Positions 11,698 to 20,733 of a DNA stretch of 64,000 nucleotides are shown here, piece after piece. Location of the stretch: the NCBI GenBank assembly GCA_030407315.1, contig JALQPE010000469.1:62001-126000 (forward strand), written 5' to 3'. Numbering within the stretch: the stretch's first letter is position 1; every line of letters begins with the position of its first letter. A program made the translations under genes and the position numbers. Under the pieces are notes generated by a model that was not told the DNA's origin, did no database searches, and saw only the letters and a program-made list of their open reading frames with translations. This DNA is from Asparagopsis taxiformis. Its lineage: Eukaryota; Rhodophyta; Florideophyceae; Bonnemaisoniales; Bonnemaisoniaceae.

Positions 11698-12531
11698 ATG
11701 AGTTTACGAAATAAGAAATTAATACAAAAATTTCAAGATCAACGAGTTGTAAAGGTTATAAGTGGATTAAGTAATTTTCAAGTTGCTAATATTGTTAAAA
11801 AGGTCAAAGCAGCAGAAATAGGTGGAGCATCTTATATAGATATTGCAGCAAATGTGAATATTTTAAAAGTGGTAAAATCTATCACTAAATTACCTGTTTG
11901 TGTTTCTTCAATAGAACCTTGTGAACTTTACAAATGTTATGTGGCTGGAGCAGACATGGTAGAGATAGGTAATTTTGATGTTTTTTATAGTAAAGGTATA
12001 TATTTTTCTTGTAAGATTATTAGAGAGATAGCTAAAGAGACAATATCTTTAATGCATGATGCTAATGTTTGTATAACAATTCCACATTACTTATTGTTAA
12101 ATGAGCAAATTAATTTAGCATTAGAATTAGAGAATATAGGAGTCAAGTTTGTACAGACAGAAGGTATTAGTACATCAAGTCAACATTATCATTCTGATAT
12201 AGGTGTAGTGCGTAAATCTATTATCAAAGCTTCTTCTGCATTATCTTCTTCATATGCTTTATCTAAACATTTAAGTATACCTGTTATTGCATCTTCGGGT
12301 ATTGATTTATTATCTGCACCATTAGCTATATATTATGGTGCTTCTGCTGTTGGTCTTGGATCAAGTATAAATAGTCGTTGGTCAGTTTATAGTCAAGCTA
12401 AGTATATTATTGAAGTTATTAACTCTATCTATTCTTCTCAAAAATATAAGTGTAAAGCTATGAGTTCTCATAAATTAAAAATGTATAAAATAAATATATC
12501 TTTAATGAAATCTATAATATTATCGAAATAG
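11698..12531 (+). CDS. ycf23: Ycf23, TIM-barrel-like protein of unknown function (DUF561)
   Basis: A 277-residue protein of the Ycf23/DUF561 family. Barrel-like repeats of hydrophobic strands ending in glycine are visible: GGASYIDIAANV near residue 42, CVSSIEPCELYKCYVAGADMVEIGNFD near 67, IPVIASSGIDLLSAPLAIYYGASAVGLGSSIN near 195. The last block resembles phosphate-binding glycines of TIM barrels, but no substrate is known. It is followed 22 bp later by ycf22 on the same strand, suggesting co-transcription. Confidence 0.85.
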   Translation: MSLRNKKLIQKFQDQRVVKVISGLSNFQVANIVKKVKAAEIGGASYIDIAANVNILKVVKSITKLPVCVSSIEPCELYKCYVAGADMVEIGNFDVFYSKGIYFSCKIIREIAKETISLMHDANVCITIPHYLLLNEQINLALELENIGVKFVQTEGISTSSQHYHSDIGVVRKSIIKASSALSSSYALSKHLSIPVIASSGIDLLSAPLAIYYGASAVGLGSSINSRWSVYSQAKYIIEVINSIYSSQKYKCKAMSSHKLKMYKINISLMKSIILSK

Positions 12532-12553
12532 TTATTTTGATGATTTGACTAAT

Positions 12554-13219
12554 ATGAATAAAATAAGATCTCGTAATGTATGGTTAGATATAAAATATTT
12601 TATAGCTTTTCTTTCTTTTGTATTCTTTACTATAAGCTTATTTATCATTATTGATTTCAGAAATATTAGACGAGGATATTCTGTTTTTATAGAATTTAGT
12701 AGTGCTCATGGTATCAAAAAAGGTACAAATCTTAGAATGAGAGGAGTGAATATAGGTGCAGTTCAAAATATCAAAATATCTTATAATTCTGTTTTAGTGT
12801 CTGCTTATCTTCATTCTAATAATATTTTAATCCCTAAAAATTCAATAGTTGAAACAAATCAAACAGGTTTATTAAATGAAGCTGTAATAGATATAATACC
12901 TTTAGATATCATTAAGTATGATAAACTACATCATATTGATCCTTTTTCGTCAAGTTGTTTACAATCTGATTTTATTTGTCATTTAAGTTATTTAGAGGGA
13001 GATAGAGGACTAAATTATGATGATTTAGTCAGAGCTACAACACGTATTTCGCAGCGTTTTGATGATCCAAGATTTTTTAATTTATTTTATATTTTTTTGC
13101 AAAACAGTATAGATGTAGCCGATAGTATTTTAGATTTAACAGTTGATTTATCTGATATTGTTGTTACTATATCTTACTCTATGTATAAGTTTATAGAAAT
13201 GTATTTAAATGGTTTATAA
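12554..13219 (+). CDS. ycf22: Ycf22, MCE/MlaD-domain envelope lipid-transport protein
   Basis: The protein is 221 residues from the ATG at 12554; an in-frame TTG at 12545 is possible but less likely. One N-terminal membrane segment (about residues 15-35) is followed by an MCE/MlaD domain: YSVFIEFSSAHGIKKGTNLRMRGVNIGAVQNI matches the conserved core of MlaD and plant TGD2. By homology it would sit in the inner envelope and help move lipids between envelope membranes. This is inference from family, not shown here. It is followed by accA, a fatty-acid synthesis gene. Confidence 0.85.
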   Translation: MNKIRSRNVWLDIKYFIAFLSFVFFTISLFIIIDFRNIRRGYSVFIEFSSAHGIKKGTNLRMRGVNIGAVQNIKISYNSVLVSAYLHSNNILIPKNSIVETNQTGLLNEAVIDIIPLDIIKYDKLHHIDPFSSSCLQSDFICHLSYLEGDRGLNYDDLVRATTRISQRFDDPRFFNLFYIFLQNSIDVADSILDLTVDLSDIVVTISYSMYKFIEMYLNGL

Positions 13220-13276
13220 GTTATGTCTGCTTGATATGAGTTAAAATTGATCTTACGTATTATTAATATTTTCATT

Positions 13277-14245
13277 ATGACAGATAGAAAAGGATTATCA
13301 TTAGAATTTTTAAAACCGATTATTGAATTAGAATATCAAATTCAGCAATTATCAAAGATTGCAGATGAAAATCAGTTATCAATTCAACAAGATTTAATTG
13401 AATTTGATAATAAATTAATTAACTTAAAGCAAGACATTTTTCATTCTTTGACCCCTTTACAAAGATTACATTTAGTCAGGCAAGCAGAAAGGCCTACAAC
13501 TCTAGATTATATTCCTTACCTTTTAGATGATTGGGTTGAATTACATGGTGATAGAGGTGGTGCAGATGATGCAGCTTTAGTTGGTGGTATTGGGCGATTT
13601 AATGGACATACAGTTGTATTTATTGGGCATCAGAGGGGAAAAGATACAAAAGATAATGTGGTAAGGAATTTTGGTATGCCATCTCCTGGTGGTTATCGCA
13701 AAGCTTTACGCTTAATGCAACATGCAAATAGGTTTAATTTCCCAATTTTAACTTTTATTGATACTCCAGGAGCTTGGGCAGGAATAGAGGCAGAAAGATT
13801 GGGTCAAGGAGAAGCCATTGCGGTAAATCTTAGAGAAATGTTCTCTTTACATGTTCCGATAATTTGTACTGTTATTGGGGAAGGAGGATCAGGTGGAGCA
13901 TTAGGTATAGGAGTTGGTGATAAAATATTGATGTTAGAATATGCAGTATATACAGTTGCAACACCAGAAGCATGTGCGGCTATTTTATGGAAAGATAGTA
14001 AACAGTCTTTAGAGGCAGCAGAAGCTTTGAAAATTACTTCTGCGGATTTAAAAGTTTTAGGTATTATTGATACAATTGTGAAAGAGCCGGTTGGTGGTTC
14101 GCAAGCTAATTTGATTGAGGCAGCATCTATTCTAAAGGAACAGTTAAATTTAGAATTAAATAGTTTGATGAAAATGTCTAATGAGGAGAGACAAGAGATG
14201 AGATATAAAAAATTTCGCAATATAGGTACTTTTTATGAACATTAA
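13277..14245 (+). CDS. accA: Acetyl-CoA carboxylase carboxyltransferase alpha subunit
   Basis: AccA is half of the carboxyltransferase that makes malonyl-CoA for fatty acid synthesis, pairing with AccD. The start chosen is the ATG at 13277 (322 residues). An upstream TTG at 13247 would add ten hydrophobic residues foreign to the family. Conserved blocks are present: LHGDRGGADDAALVGGIGR, GRRGKDTKDN-like QRGKDTKDNVVRNFGMPSPGGYRKA, TFIDTPGAWAGIEAERLGQGEAIA and GEGGSGGALGIGVGD (oxyanion glycines). Complete and ordinary. Confidence 0.96.
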   Translation: MTDRKGLSLEFLKPIIELEYQIQQLSKIADENQLSIQQDLIEFDNKLINLKQDIFHSLTPLQRLHLVRQAERPTTLDYIPYLLDDWVELHGDRGGADDAALVGGIGRFNGHTVVFIGHQRGKDTKDNVVRNFGMPSPGGYRKALRLMQHANRFNFPILTFIDTPGAWAGIEAERLGQGEAIAVNLREMFSLHVPIICTVIGEGGSGGALGIGVGDKILMLEYAVYTVATPEACAAILWKDSKQSLEAAEALKITSADLKVLGIIDTIVKEPVGGSQANLIEAASILKEQLNLELNSLMKMSNEERQEMRYKKFRNIGTFYEH

Positions 14246-14250
14246 TTTAT

Positions 14251-14283
14251 TTTTATAGCTTTATAATATATAAAGCTATAAAA
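14251..14283. terminator. Bidirectional hairpin between accA and psaK
   Basis: A 15-bp perfect stem (14251-14265 with 14269-14283) with a 3-nt loop begins 6 bp after the accA stop and ends 32 bp from the psaK stop. Being symmetric with T-runs and A-runs at its ends, it could stop transcription from both directions. Confidence 0.7.
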
Positions 14284-14315
14284 GACAGATTTTATTGTGT
14301 TTATTTTAATATAAA

Positions 14316-14576
14316 CTAATTAATTATACCAATACTACTTAAGCCAATTATTGTTCCAGCACCTATCATATGTCCTAAGCTAGTAGTTGCAAGTAATTCA
14401 GGTAGCCCTAACCCTTCTAAGCCAAAAATAGGGATAGAAGGTCCTAAACCTCTTACTTGAATAGCATATCGTCCAATAAAAATTGCGATAAGGTTACATA
14501 TAATCATAATGATTGCTATTTGTATAGACCATACAGATGTATGAGGGGTGCTTGCTAATAAAATATTAAAATTCAT
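14316..14576 (-). CDS. psaK: Photosystem I subunit X
   Basis: PsaK is a peripheral photosystem I subunit with two membrane helices. From the ATG at 14574-14576 it is 86 residues. Helices are visible at roughly residues 16-38 and 62-84, separated by the RYAIQVRGLGPSIPIFGLEGLGLPELLATTSLGHMIGAG block typical of PsaK. The frame extends eight codons further upstream but the extra residues are not family-like. Confidence 0.95.
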   Translation of the reverse strand: MNFNILLASTPHTSVWSIQIAIIMIICNLIAIFIGRYAIQVRGLGPSIPIFGLEGLGLPELLATTSLGHMIGAGTIIGLSSIGIIN

Positions 14577-14700
14577 ATAAAATTGTATATAATGTATCAA
14601 GATATAATAGTAGATAATTATACTATAAGTATATTGTATAATTGTCGTTTATTTTTAGGTCTTAAAATAGACAAGAATTTACATAAGTTATACTAATATG

Positions 14701-15654
14701 TTAAGAGGATATCCATCCATAACTATGTAGTCCTTTACCAAAAAAATTAACACCTAGGTAACATATCCATACTATAATAAAACCTATTGATGCTAGAATA
14801 GCTGGTTTCTTACCTTGCCATGATTTAGTTAGTCTTGAATGTAAATAGGAAGCAAAAATTAGCCATGTTATTAAAGCCCATGTTTCTTTTGGGTCCCAAC
14901 TCCAATATGATCCCCAAGCTTCATTTGCCCAAACTGCTCCTGCAATAATTCCTATTGTTAATAAGGGAAAGCCTAGTCCAATAGTACGATAGCTCAAATT
15001 ATCTATACTTTGTAATAGGCTCATTCTATTATATGATTTTGAAGTATGAGTATTGGATTGAATCTTTAAATTAGATGGATTATAAGAGTTTAATTCTATT
15101 TTGGAATGAGATATAGGAGAAGAACTATATATATTGTTTTGTTGTTTTATACTTTTGCTTTCAGAAATAATTAAAAACAGTATAGATAGTAAAGATCCTA
15201 TGATTAATGTTGCATAACTTATCATCATTATACTTACATGCATCATGAGCCAGTTAGATCTTAATGCTGGCACTAATGGTGTTGCTTTTTGCATTTCTGT
15301 TGGCAATAAAAAACTTGCGAAAGCAATAATAAATAATGCAACAGGTGTACTAATTGCTCCTATTAATTTTGTTTTATTTTGTTTTTCTACAATTAAATGT
15401 ATAAATGTAATACCCCAAGTTAGAAAAACTAAAGATTCATATAAGTTACTTAGAGGAAAATGTTCATAATTTATCCATCTTAGTATTAGAGATATACTGA
15501 GAGAAGTGTTTATTAGAATTGTAAAGAAAGTTCCAAGTTTATTTAGTATTTTAATCTGTGTAAAGGCAATACTACTCCAGTATGTTATAAGTGTACAAAG
15601 TAATAAAGCAAAAGAAAGATTAACTAAATTATTTTCAATAGAATTCCAATCCAT
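14701..15654 (-). CDS. ccsA: Cytochrome c biogenesis protein CcsA (Ycf5)
   Basis: CcsA works with Ccs1 to deliver heme to apocytochromes c in the thylakoid lumen. The 317-residue protein has multiple hydrophobic helices and the diagnostic tryptophan-rich WWD motif ([18 protein letters not shown], near residue 245), flanked by conserved histidines. An insertion-like, low-complexity serine/asparagine stretch lies at about residues 165-215, before the WWD region. Length is normal. Confidence 0.95.
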   Translation of the reverse strand: MDWNSIENNLVNLSFALLLCTLITYWSSIAFTQIKILNKLGTFFTILINTSLSISLILRWINYEHFPLSNLYESLVFLTWGITFIHLIVEKQNKTKLIGAISTPVALFIIAFASFLLPTEMQKATPLVPALRSNWLMMHVSIMMISYATLIIGSLLSILFLIISESKSIKQQNNIYSSSPISHSKIELNSYNPSNLKIQSNTHTSKSYNRMSLLQSIDNLSYRTIGLGFPLLTIGIIAGAVWANEAWGSYWSWDPKETWALITWLIFASYLHSRLTKSWQGKKPAILASIGFIIVWICYLGVNFFGKGLHSYGWISS

Positions 15655-15729
15655 ATTGACTCCAGATTTTACATATTTGATATAGATAATATAATATTTT
15701 TTGACTAAAATATTTGTTGATAACTCAAG

Positions 15730-15764
15730 AAAAACCGCAAGTATTTTTCATACTTGCGGTTTTT
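15730..15764 (-). terminator. Strong hairpin terminator of cpeBA
   Basis: A 14-bp perfect stem (15730-15743 with 15751-15764), GC-rich for this genome, has a 7-nt loop and an A-run at one edge and a T-run at the other. It is placed 43 bp after the cpeA stop and before ccsA. It is the clearest rho-independent-type terminator in the window. Confidence 0.8.
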
Positions 15765-15806
15765 ATATTAAATTATACTATATCTAAGTTTAGTATTATA
15801 AGAATA

Positions 15807-16322
<516 letters not shown>

Positions 16323-16376
16323 TTAACTACTTATTTGAAATACTTTGTCTACATTTTGTAATTTATACAAGACAGA

Positions 16377-16955
<579 letters not shown>

Positions 16956-16979
16956 TCAATTTTTTTGTACGAGCCGATG

Positions 16980-17001
16980 TATTAGTATCAGCATACTAAT
17001 A
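16980..17001 (-). terminator. Hairpin between nblA and cpeB
   Basis: A 9-bp stem (16980-16988 with 16993-17001) and a 4-nt loop lie 60 bp past the nblA stop and about 70 bp before the cpeB start on the same strand. It could end nblA transcripts, or be an element in the cpeBA leader. A smaller 5-bp hairpin follows at 16942-16954. Role uncertain. Confidence 0.45.
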
Positions 17002-17060
17002 TAAGACGTTAAGTATATGAAAAATATAACAAATTTATATTTTGTAATATTGTCTGACTA

Positions 17061-17234
17061 CTATATTGTTAAATGTTTTATACAATATTTAATAATATTA
17101 TCTTTAATCATCATTTGTTTTAGTGTATTGATTAAATGTTTTTTTACTTCTCTATTGTTTAATACGTACAATTTTTTTGTATAGATTGCGAGCTTAAATT
17201 CTTGTTCTAGTGTTAGGTCATTTGATTTATTCAT
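17061..17234 (-). CDS. nblA: NblA (Ycf18), phycobilisome degradation adaptor
   Basis: A 57-codon gene, ATG at 17232-17234 and TAG at 17061-17063. The protein begins MNKSNDLTLEQEFKLAIYTK and later reads LKQMMIKDNIIK, matching the NblA family (LTLEQEF, then a helix and QMMVKDN). In cyanobacteria NblA binds phycobiliproteins and delivers them to the Clp protease under nutrient stress. Plastid members are known as Ycf18; the activity here is inferred. It lies directly upstream of cpeB on the same strand. The length (about 55-62) and helix-turn-helix pattern fit the family. Confidence 0.88.
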   Translation of the reverse strand: MNKSNDLTLEQEFKLAIYTKKLYVLNNREVKKHLINTLKQMMIKDNIIKYCIKHLTI

Positions 17235-17761
17235 ATTTGATTGTTTGAATTTACTTTTTAGTTTTCCATACAGTTATATATAACGGTTCAACTATTATTA
17301 TTAAATGCAGTCTTTTTATAAATGTAATATGTTTATATTTTTTAGGAGAGTTATTTCATACTTATAAGTGTGATGATATATATGATGCATTTGTAAATTA
17401 AAATAAATAAGTAGTATTTATGTAATATTAATCCTTATACTTATTAAGTAAAATATATACTTTAACAAAACTAATGATTTTACATGTAAATGTTCTAAAT
17501 TTAATTGTGATATCTACTTAAATATATTTTTTAATAGGAATTAATTGATAGAAAAATGCAGAATTTTAATTATAGATATATAAAAAATCTTTATTAGTAT
17601 ATTTTAGTCATTACAATATATGTATTTGATTACTTATGGTAATATACTAATTTGTTAATTAAAATAGATAGAACCTACAAAAAGTATAATTCATTATATA
17701 TTATAAGCATAGGCTAATATTTATTAGCTTGAAGTTAACAATAAAAACTGGGAGATTTATT
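17235..17761. other. Intergenic region between divergent nblA and cpcG
   Basis: 527 bp of AT-rich sequence, the longest gene-free stretch outside the intron. It separates nblA (minus) from cpcG (plus), so promoters for both are expected. I found no tRNA, no convincing ORF and no clear sigma70 pair. The only structures I can defend are the cpcG leader hairpin and ribosome-binding site at its right end. Confidence 0.5.
17711..17730 (+). promoter_or_regulatory. Hairpin in the cpcG leader
   Basis: An imperfect stem of about eight to nine pairs, one of them a G-T wobble (17711-17719 with 17722-17730), ends 20 bp before the cpcG Shine-Dalgarno GGGAG (17750-17754). It may stabilise the messenger or influence translation; only the structure is seen. 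Confidence 0.4.
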
Positions 17762-18460
17762 ATGTCTATTCCAATATTGAATTATTCATTTTCAACTCAG
17801 AATCAGAGAGTAGATGGTTTTGAGTATTTACCAGGAGAAGAGCAGCCCAAAATTTATACTACAGATAATTTACCAACTGCTGTTGAGATGGATGAGATTA
17901 TTTGGGCTTGTTATCGTCAAATATTCAGCGAGCATCAAATTTTAAATAGTACAAGTGATCCTTTTTTAGAATCTCAATTAAGATTTAATCAAATTAAGGT
18001 TAAGGATTTTATTAAGTCTTTAGTCTTATCTAGTGCTTTTCGTAATTTAAATTATGATGTGAATAATAATTATCGATTTGTTGAATTATGTATTCAAAGA
18101 ATATTGGGTCGTGATATTTATAATGAAAGAGAAAAATTAGCGTTTTCTGTAATTATAGGGTCAAAAGGTTTAGAATCTTTTATTGACATTCTATTAGATA
18201 GTGATGAATATGCAGAAAATTTTGGTGATAATACAGTTCCTTATCAAAGACGACGTATAATTGCTCAGAGAAGTAAAGGAGAAATACCTTTTAATTTAAA
18301 AACACCTAGGATGAGCCAAGACTTTTTAGCAAAAGAAGATATGCCTCAATTACTATGGCCAGGAGCAGTACGTCAATTTAGACCTTTTGACCAAAAGCCA
18401 AAAGCAGGTGATCCAGCTTTATTTTTATCAATGGTTTTAGATCTGTCCCCTGTGGTTTAA
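17762..18460 (+). CDS. cpcG: Phycobilisome rod-core linker CpcG
   Basis: CpcG attaches phycocyanin rods to the allophycocyanin core. The 232-residue protein starts at ATG 17762, with GGGAG 7 bp upstream; the frame runs 11 codons further upstream but those lack family similarity. It has the PBS-linker domain (about residues 10-190) with the repeated signatures VKDFIKSLVLSSAFRNLNYDVNNNYRFVELCIQRILGRD and SDEYAENFGDNTVPYQRRR. A basic C-terminal tail follows. Single gene, followed by a hairpin. Confidence 0.95.
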   Translation: MSIPILNYSFSTQNQRVDGFEYLPGEEQPKIYTTDNLPTAVEMDEIIWACYRQIFSEHQILNSTSDPFLESQLRFNQIKVKDFIKSLVLSSAFRNLNYDVNNNYRFVELCIQRILGRDIYNEREKLAFSVIIGSKGLESFIDILLDSDEYAENFGDNTVPYQRRRIIAQRSKGEIPFNLKTPRMSQDFLAKEDMPQLLWPGAVRQFRPFDQKPKAGDPALFLSMVLDLSPVV

Positions 18461-18516
18461 AAGATTATCTATTTGAAGAAATATTGCTTTAGTTATACAA
18501 TTTATTGCAAAATATT

Positions 18517-18544
18517 AAAGAGTCTGTATTATGTATGACTCTTT
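18517..18544. terminator. Hairpin between convergent cpcG and ycf20
   Basis: An 8-bp stem (18517-18524 with 18537-18544) with a 12-nt loop and a T-run lies 57 bp after cpcG and 5 bp from the ycf20 stop. It may serve both genes. Confidence 0.6.
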
Positions 18545-18548
18545 TTAA

Positions 18549-18875
18549 TTAGCTGCCAAGTTTAAATGCATCTACAAATAATCCATAAATAATTCCTATT
18601 TTTATGTAATTGAAATTAGATAAATTTATACTATGGTATTTGAAATTCCGATAAATTATTTTACTTGTGATTTCAATAATAGATACAATGATTGAAGCTG
18701 CAATTACGCCCCAATCATCTGTTTGCGCAGGAATAGTTGATAAAGTAGTTGCAATAAAAAAACCTAGTAAAAAACAAATTAATTTAATATTTAAGTAATG
18801 CAATTTATAGTTTTTAACTTTATTTATGTATTTCTGTATCAATATTATACTTAATTGGAAGTTAGTATGTTTCAT
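18549..18875 (-). CDS. ycf20: Ycf20 membrane protein (DUF565)
   Basis: A 108-residue membrane protein with the hallmark FLLGFFIATTLSTIPAQTDDWGVIAASIIVSIIEI and a C-terminal IKIGIIYGLFVDAFKLGS, both typical of Ycf20. Two to three hydrophobic segments are seen. In the green alga Chlamydomonas and in plants, nuclear relatives affect non-photochemical quenching; whether this holds in red algae is unknown. Confidence 0.92.
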   Translation of the reverse strand: MKHTNFQLSIILIQKYINKVKNYKLHYLNIKLICFLLGFFIATTLSTIPAQTDDWGVIAASIIVSIIEITSKIIYRNFKYHSINLSNFNYIKIGIIYGLFVDAFKLGS

Positions 18876-18882
18876 AAATTAA

Positions 18883-18925
18883 AATCTGCCATTTACTTTA
18901 AAATATAATTAATAATAGGCAGATT
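18883..18925 (-). terminator. Hairpin downstream of apcF
   Basis: An 8-bp stem (18883-18890 with 18918-18925) closing a 27-nt loop begins 10 bp past the apcF stop and lies just upstream of ycf20. The long loop makes it weaker than others in the window. Confidence 0.45.
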
Positions 18926-18934
18926 ATATATTTT

Positions 18935-19444
18935 TTAAATATCTTGTTCACTTAGACTATTAATCATATATTGAAAAGGTTCATTAATAATTTCTATATT
19001 ATTGAAGTCTTCTTGTATAAGTAATGCTTTTAAAACTTCTTCTAAAAGTTTAATACTTCGAATAGTCGGTGCTATTGGTACATTTAATGAGTTGTAGGTT
19101 TCACGTAATCCATCAAGTACTCGTTCATTCAATATATTTGTATTTCCAGCTATTAAAGCATAACTAGCATATCTCAAATAATATTCAATATCTCTTAGGC
19201 AAGCAGCATATCTTCTAGTTGTATATGAATTGCCTCCAGGTCTTAATAGTTCAGGTTGTTCTTCATATAATTGTGTAGCAGCTTCTTTAATAATTTTTGA
19301 AGTTTGACTATTAATGATTTCAATTATTTTGATTCTATCTAAAGCAGTAGAAAAATAATCTTGTAATTCATTCATAGCAAAATCATCTAAATATTTTCCT
19401 GTTAAGTCGTATTGATTTACAATATTTGTTATAGCATCTTGCAT
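18935..19444 (-). CDS. apcF: Allophycocyanin beta-18 subunit
   Basis: ApcF is a variant allophycocyanin beta chain in the phycobilisome core near the ApcE terminal emitter. The start is the ATG at 19442-19444 (169 residues, MQDAITNIVNQYD). Residues Cys82 (AACLRDIEYYL) and Asn72 (PGGNSYTTRR) are conserved. It is more diverged and more AT-biased than apcB, with an extended, less conserved C-terminus. Stand-alone gene, as is usual. Confidence 0.93.
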   Translation of the reverse strand: MQDAITNIVNQYDLTGKYLDDFAMNELQDYFSTALDRIKIIEIINSQTSKIIKEAATQLYEEQPELLRPGGNSYTTRRYAACLRDIEYYLRYASYALIAGNTNILNERVLDGLRETYNSLNVPIAPTIRSIKLLEEVLKALLIQEDFNNIEIINEPFQYMINSLSEQDI

Positions 19445-19625
19445 AATTTTAATCTCCAATCAAATATTAAGAATATTAATACTGAAATTTAATCCATTTA
19501 AATTATTTTGTTATATTATATCTGTCTAATATAATCTATTTTTTGTATTTTATTACAGAAAAGTGATACCTGTTAACATATAATATCAAATACAATTAAG
19601 TGCAAGTGAATAGTTTGATGCTAAT

Positions 19626-19886
19626 ATGGATAATTTTTATTTTTTAATTAGAGTAATTTCAGATGAAATGATTGCTTTGTATTATTTTCATCATTCTAAA
19701 AATTTACAGAAGATCGGGATGCCTATATGTTTTACATCCAAAAATGCTATATTAATGTATAAATTATTATCTCACCATGTAAATTTTTCTCGCAAGATTT
19801 CTCTTTCTCATGCTTTGTATTTAGGTAAAGAAATTTATAAAGCAGAACTTGCCAGAGTAGTTGGTCAGGTATATATTCAAGATTAG
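19626..19886 (+). CDS. Unassigned small conserved-looking protein
   Basis: An 86-codon ORF with an ATG, between apcF and trnR(CCG). It has no signal peptide or clear membrane helix. Residues 13-50 are mixed, and the C-terminal half (FSRKISLSHALYLGKEIYKAEL, ending ARVVGQVYIQD) looks like an amphipathic helix ending in a strand. Base composition resembles the coding regions, and the stop lies 39 bp before the tRNA. It may be one of the small conserved hypothetical plastid proteins, but I cannot name it. The antisense frame overlapping the tRNA is not a gene. Confidence 0.6.
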   Translation: MDNFYFLIRVISDEMIALYYFHHSKNLQKIGMPICFTSKNAILMYKLLSHHVNFSRKISLSHALYLGKEIYKAELARVVGQVYIQD

Positions 19887-19925
19887 GAAAATTTTCGATT
19901 ATACTATGATAGTATGTAAGATAGA

Positions 19926-19998
19926 GGGCATGTAACTCAGTGGATAGAGTATCAGATTCCGATTCTGATGGTCGAAGGTTCAAATCCTTCCTTGCTCG
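19926..19998 (+). tRNA. trnR-CCG: tRNA-Arg (anticodon CCG)
   Basis: A 73-nt cloverleaf with anticodon stem TCAGA/TCTGA, loop TTCCGAT and T-arm GAAGG TTCAAAT CCTTC. Anticodon CCG reads CGG. The acceptor stem has a T-T opposition at pair 6-67 and a G-T at 2-71. CCA is not encoded. Confidence 0.9.
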
Positions 19999-20086
19999 TT
20001 ATATATTTTTTTATATTTATATTGGGTATATATAAATTATGTGATAATATATGATGAGTTTTTTATATTTTATTTTTGTATTTCAA

Positions 20087-20434
20087 GGGACTGTTTGGTT
20101 TCTACATACTATGATGTATGTATAAGTTCGAGAGGATGAAGGTAAACTATACTTCATTAATCCTAGTTTTTAATAAATGCAAAACATCAAATAGTTTGTT
20201 TTTCTAAAAATTTAGTGATAGCTTAAATATATAAGTCATATTTTTAGTATGTCATTCTATGATTCTTGTACATATTGTGATATTTAAAATTCAGGTTGCT
20301 CTTAAATATGTTCATATTTAAGTTAAGTTGTTTGATTTTTTTGATATATTCCTCTTATCTTTATTTAATTTTGAATTGAGTAAACTTTACATACAGAATT
20401 GTTATGGACGTGGGTTCGAATCCCACCAGTTCCA
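20087..20434 (+). ncRNA. ssrA: Transfer-messenger RNA (tmRNA)
   Basis: tmRNA rescues ribosomes stalled on broken messages and tags the unfinished protein for degradation. The 5' end GGGACTG pairs with CAGTTCC near the 3' end, as in an acceptor stem with one G-T. The 3' tRNA-like half has the T-arm GTGGG TTCGAAT CCCAC. Between them, at 20179-20226, a short frame beginning GCA encodes the tag AKHQIVCFSKNLVIA followed by TAA, resembling red algal plastid tags. The total of 348 nt is normal. The terminal CCA is not encoded. Confidence 0.92.
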
Positions 20435-20733
20435 TACTTGATTTATTACATATTTTTTAGTTCGAAAGTAGTCAAGCATAGTAAATATTCAATATTAGTT
20501 GTTTACATATTTATAATTTGAGATAATATAATGTCTTTATATAGTATTTTATTGAATTTCCAGATTAGAAATTTATTTGAAATATTATTTTATGGTAAGC
20601 ACTTTTTAGTATAAATATACTTTCTTTCAAATTAATTTGATTTATTACTTCTATATATAATATAGTGATTTACTATATTAATCTTCTATATATAATACTA
20701 AGTACTAATTATTCTTTATCATGACAAAAATTC
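20435..20733. other. Intergenic region between ssrA and ycf80
   Basis: 299 bp of AT-rich sequence on the same-strand side of both genes. The only pattern noted is a 15-bp direct repeat (20648-20662 and 20683-20697) flanking a short inverted AT element. No tRNA or small gene is seen. Confidence 0.5.

Noticed and set aside
13804..14220. 138-codon antisense ORF inside accA
   Set aside because: Mirrors the conserved AccA core; no start signal or family match.
19747..19983. 78-codon minus-strand ORF over the 86-codon gene and trnR
   Set aside because: It would read through the tRNA gene antisense; not plausible as a protein.
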